This document shows positions 5,686-5,728 of a stretch of 5,728 nt of DNA, one piece after another. A program made the translations under genes and the position numbers. The notes below the pieces were generated by a model. It had not been told where the DNA came from, searched no databases, and saw nothing but the letters and a program-made list of their open reading frames with translations. How positions within the stretch are numbered: the stretch's first letter is position 1; the number at the start of each line of letters is the position of its first letter. Source of the stretch: Planctomycetales bacterium (lineage in GTDB: Bacteria > Planctomycetota > Planctomycetia > Isosphaerales > Isosphaeraceae); NCBI GenBank assembly GCA_027435495.1, contig DAHZZC010000301.1:1-5728 (forward strand). Direction: 5' to 3'.

Positions 5686-5728
5686 TCAGGTTCCCGAGAG
5701 CCCCCGGAGCAGCTCGACCACCGGCAGG
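5686..5728 (-). CDS. C-terminal end of a probable third GspF/PilC-type platform gene (partial)
   Basis: Only the last 13 codons and the stop are inside the window, reading LPVVELLRGLSGT then TGA at 5686-5688. This tail lines up with the ends of the next two genes, LPMITLISRLSG and VPLVNLIQRLSDLP. All follow the same L/V-P-x-V/I-x-L pattern and end in LS plus one to three residues. On that basis I infer a third F-family platform gene directly upstream and in the same orientation. Thirteen residues are too few for a secure family call, and the bulk of the gene lies to the right of the window. Confidence 0.6.
   Translation of the reverse strand, partial: LPVVELLRGLSGT

Overview
The window looks like chromosomal DNA from a high-GC planctomycete. 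Two tandem proteins combine a type IV prepilin leader with the DUF1559 fold signatures (LLPAVQAAREAAR, C-x-NNL-x-Q, LCPS, and in the complete copy an H-x9-DG motif). This family is massively expanded in Planctomycetota and rare elsewhere. The GC-rich codon use and the long, empty antisense ORFs fit a lineage such as Isosphaeraceae or a relative. The exact family is inference.

All genes lie on the minus strand and read from high to low coordinates as one compact cluster. At the right edge (5686-5728) are the last 13 codons of a gene whose tail matches the C-termini of the next two genes. After a 63-nt, relatively AT-rich gap comes a complete GspF/PilC-type inner-membrane platform protein of 364 aa (4528-5622). 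It is followed 24 nt later by a divergent second platform protein of 463 aa with an acidic N-terminal extension and an extra membrane hairpin (3112-4503). Three small pseudopilin-like genes follow, each joined to the gene before it by a 4-nt ATGA overlap: a GspI/PilV-like protein (2666-3115), a GspJ/PilW-like protein (2139-2669) and a short GspK/PilX-like protein (1741-2142). After an 85-nt gap come two tandem DUF1559 prepilins, one complete (732-1655) and one running off the left edge (1-708).

Taken together this is most of a type II secretion or type IV pilus-like pseudopilus locus: platform proteins, the three minor pseudopilins that by analogy build the tip, and two DUF1559 proteins where a GspG-type major pseudopilin might be expected. 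No assembly ATPase (GspE), secretin, prepilin peptidase or classical GspG/GspH gene is visible, though some may lie outside the window. The points most worth following are the apparent run of three F-type platform genes, the rebuilt N-terminus of the 463-aa one, and the possibility that DUF1559 proteins are the fibre subunits or cargo of this machine. No RNA genes, CRISPR arrays or mobile elements were seen, and there is no gene-free stretch over 100 nt.
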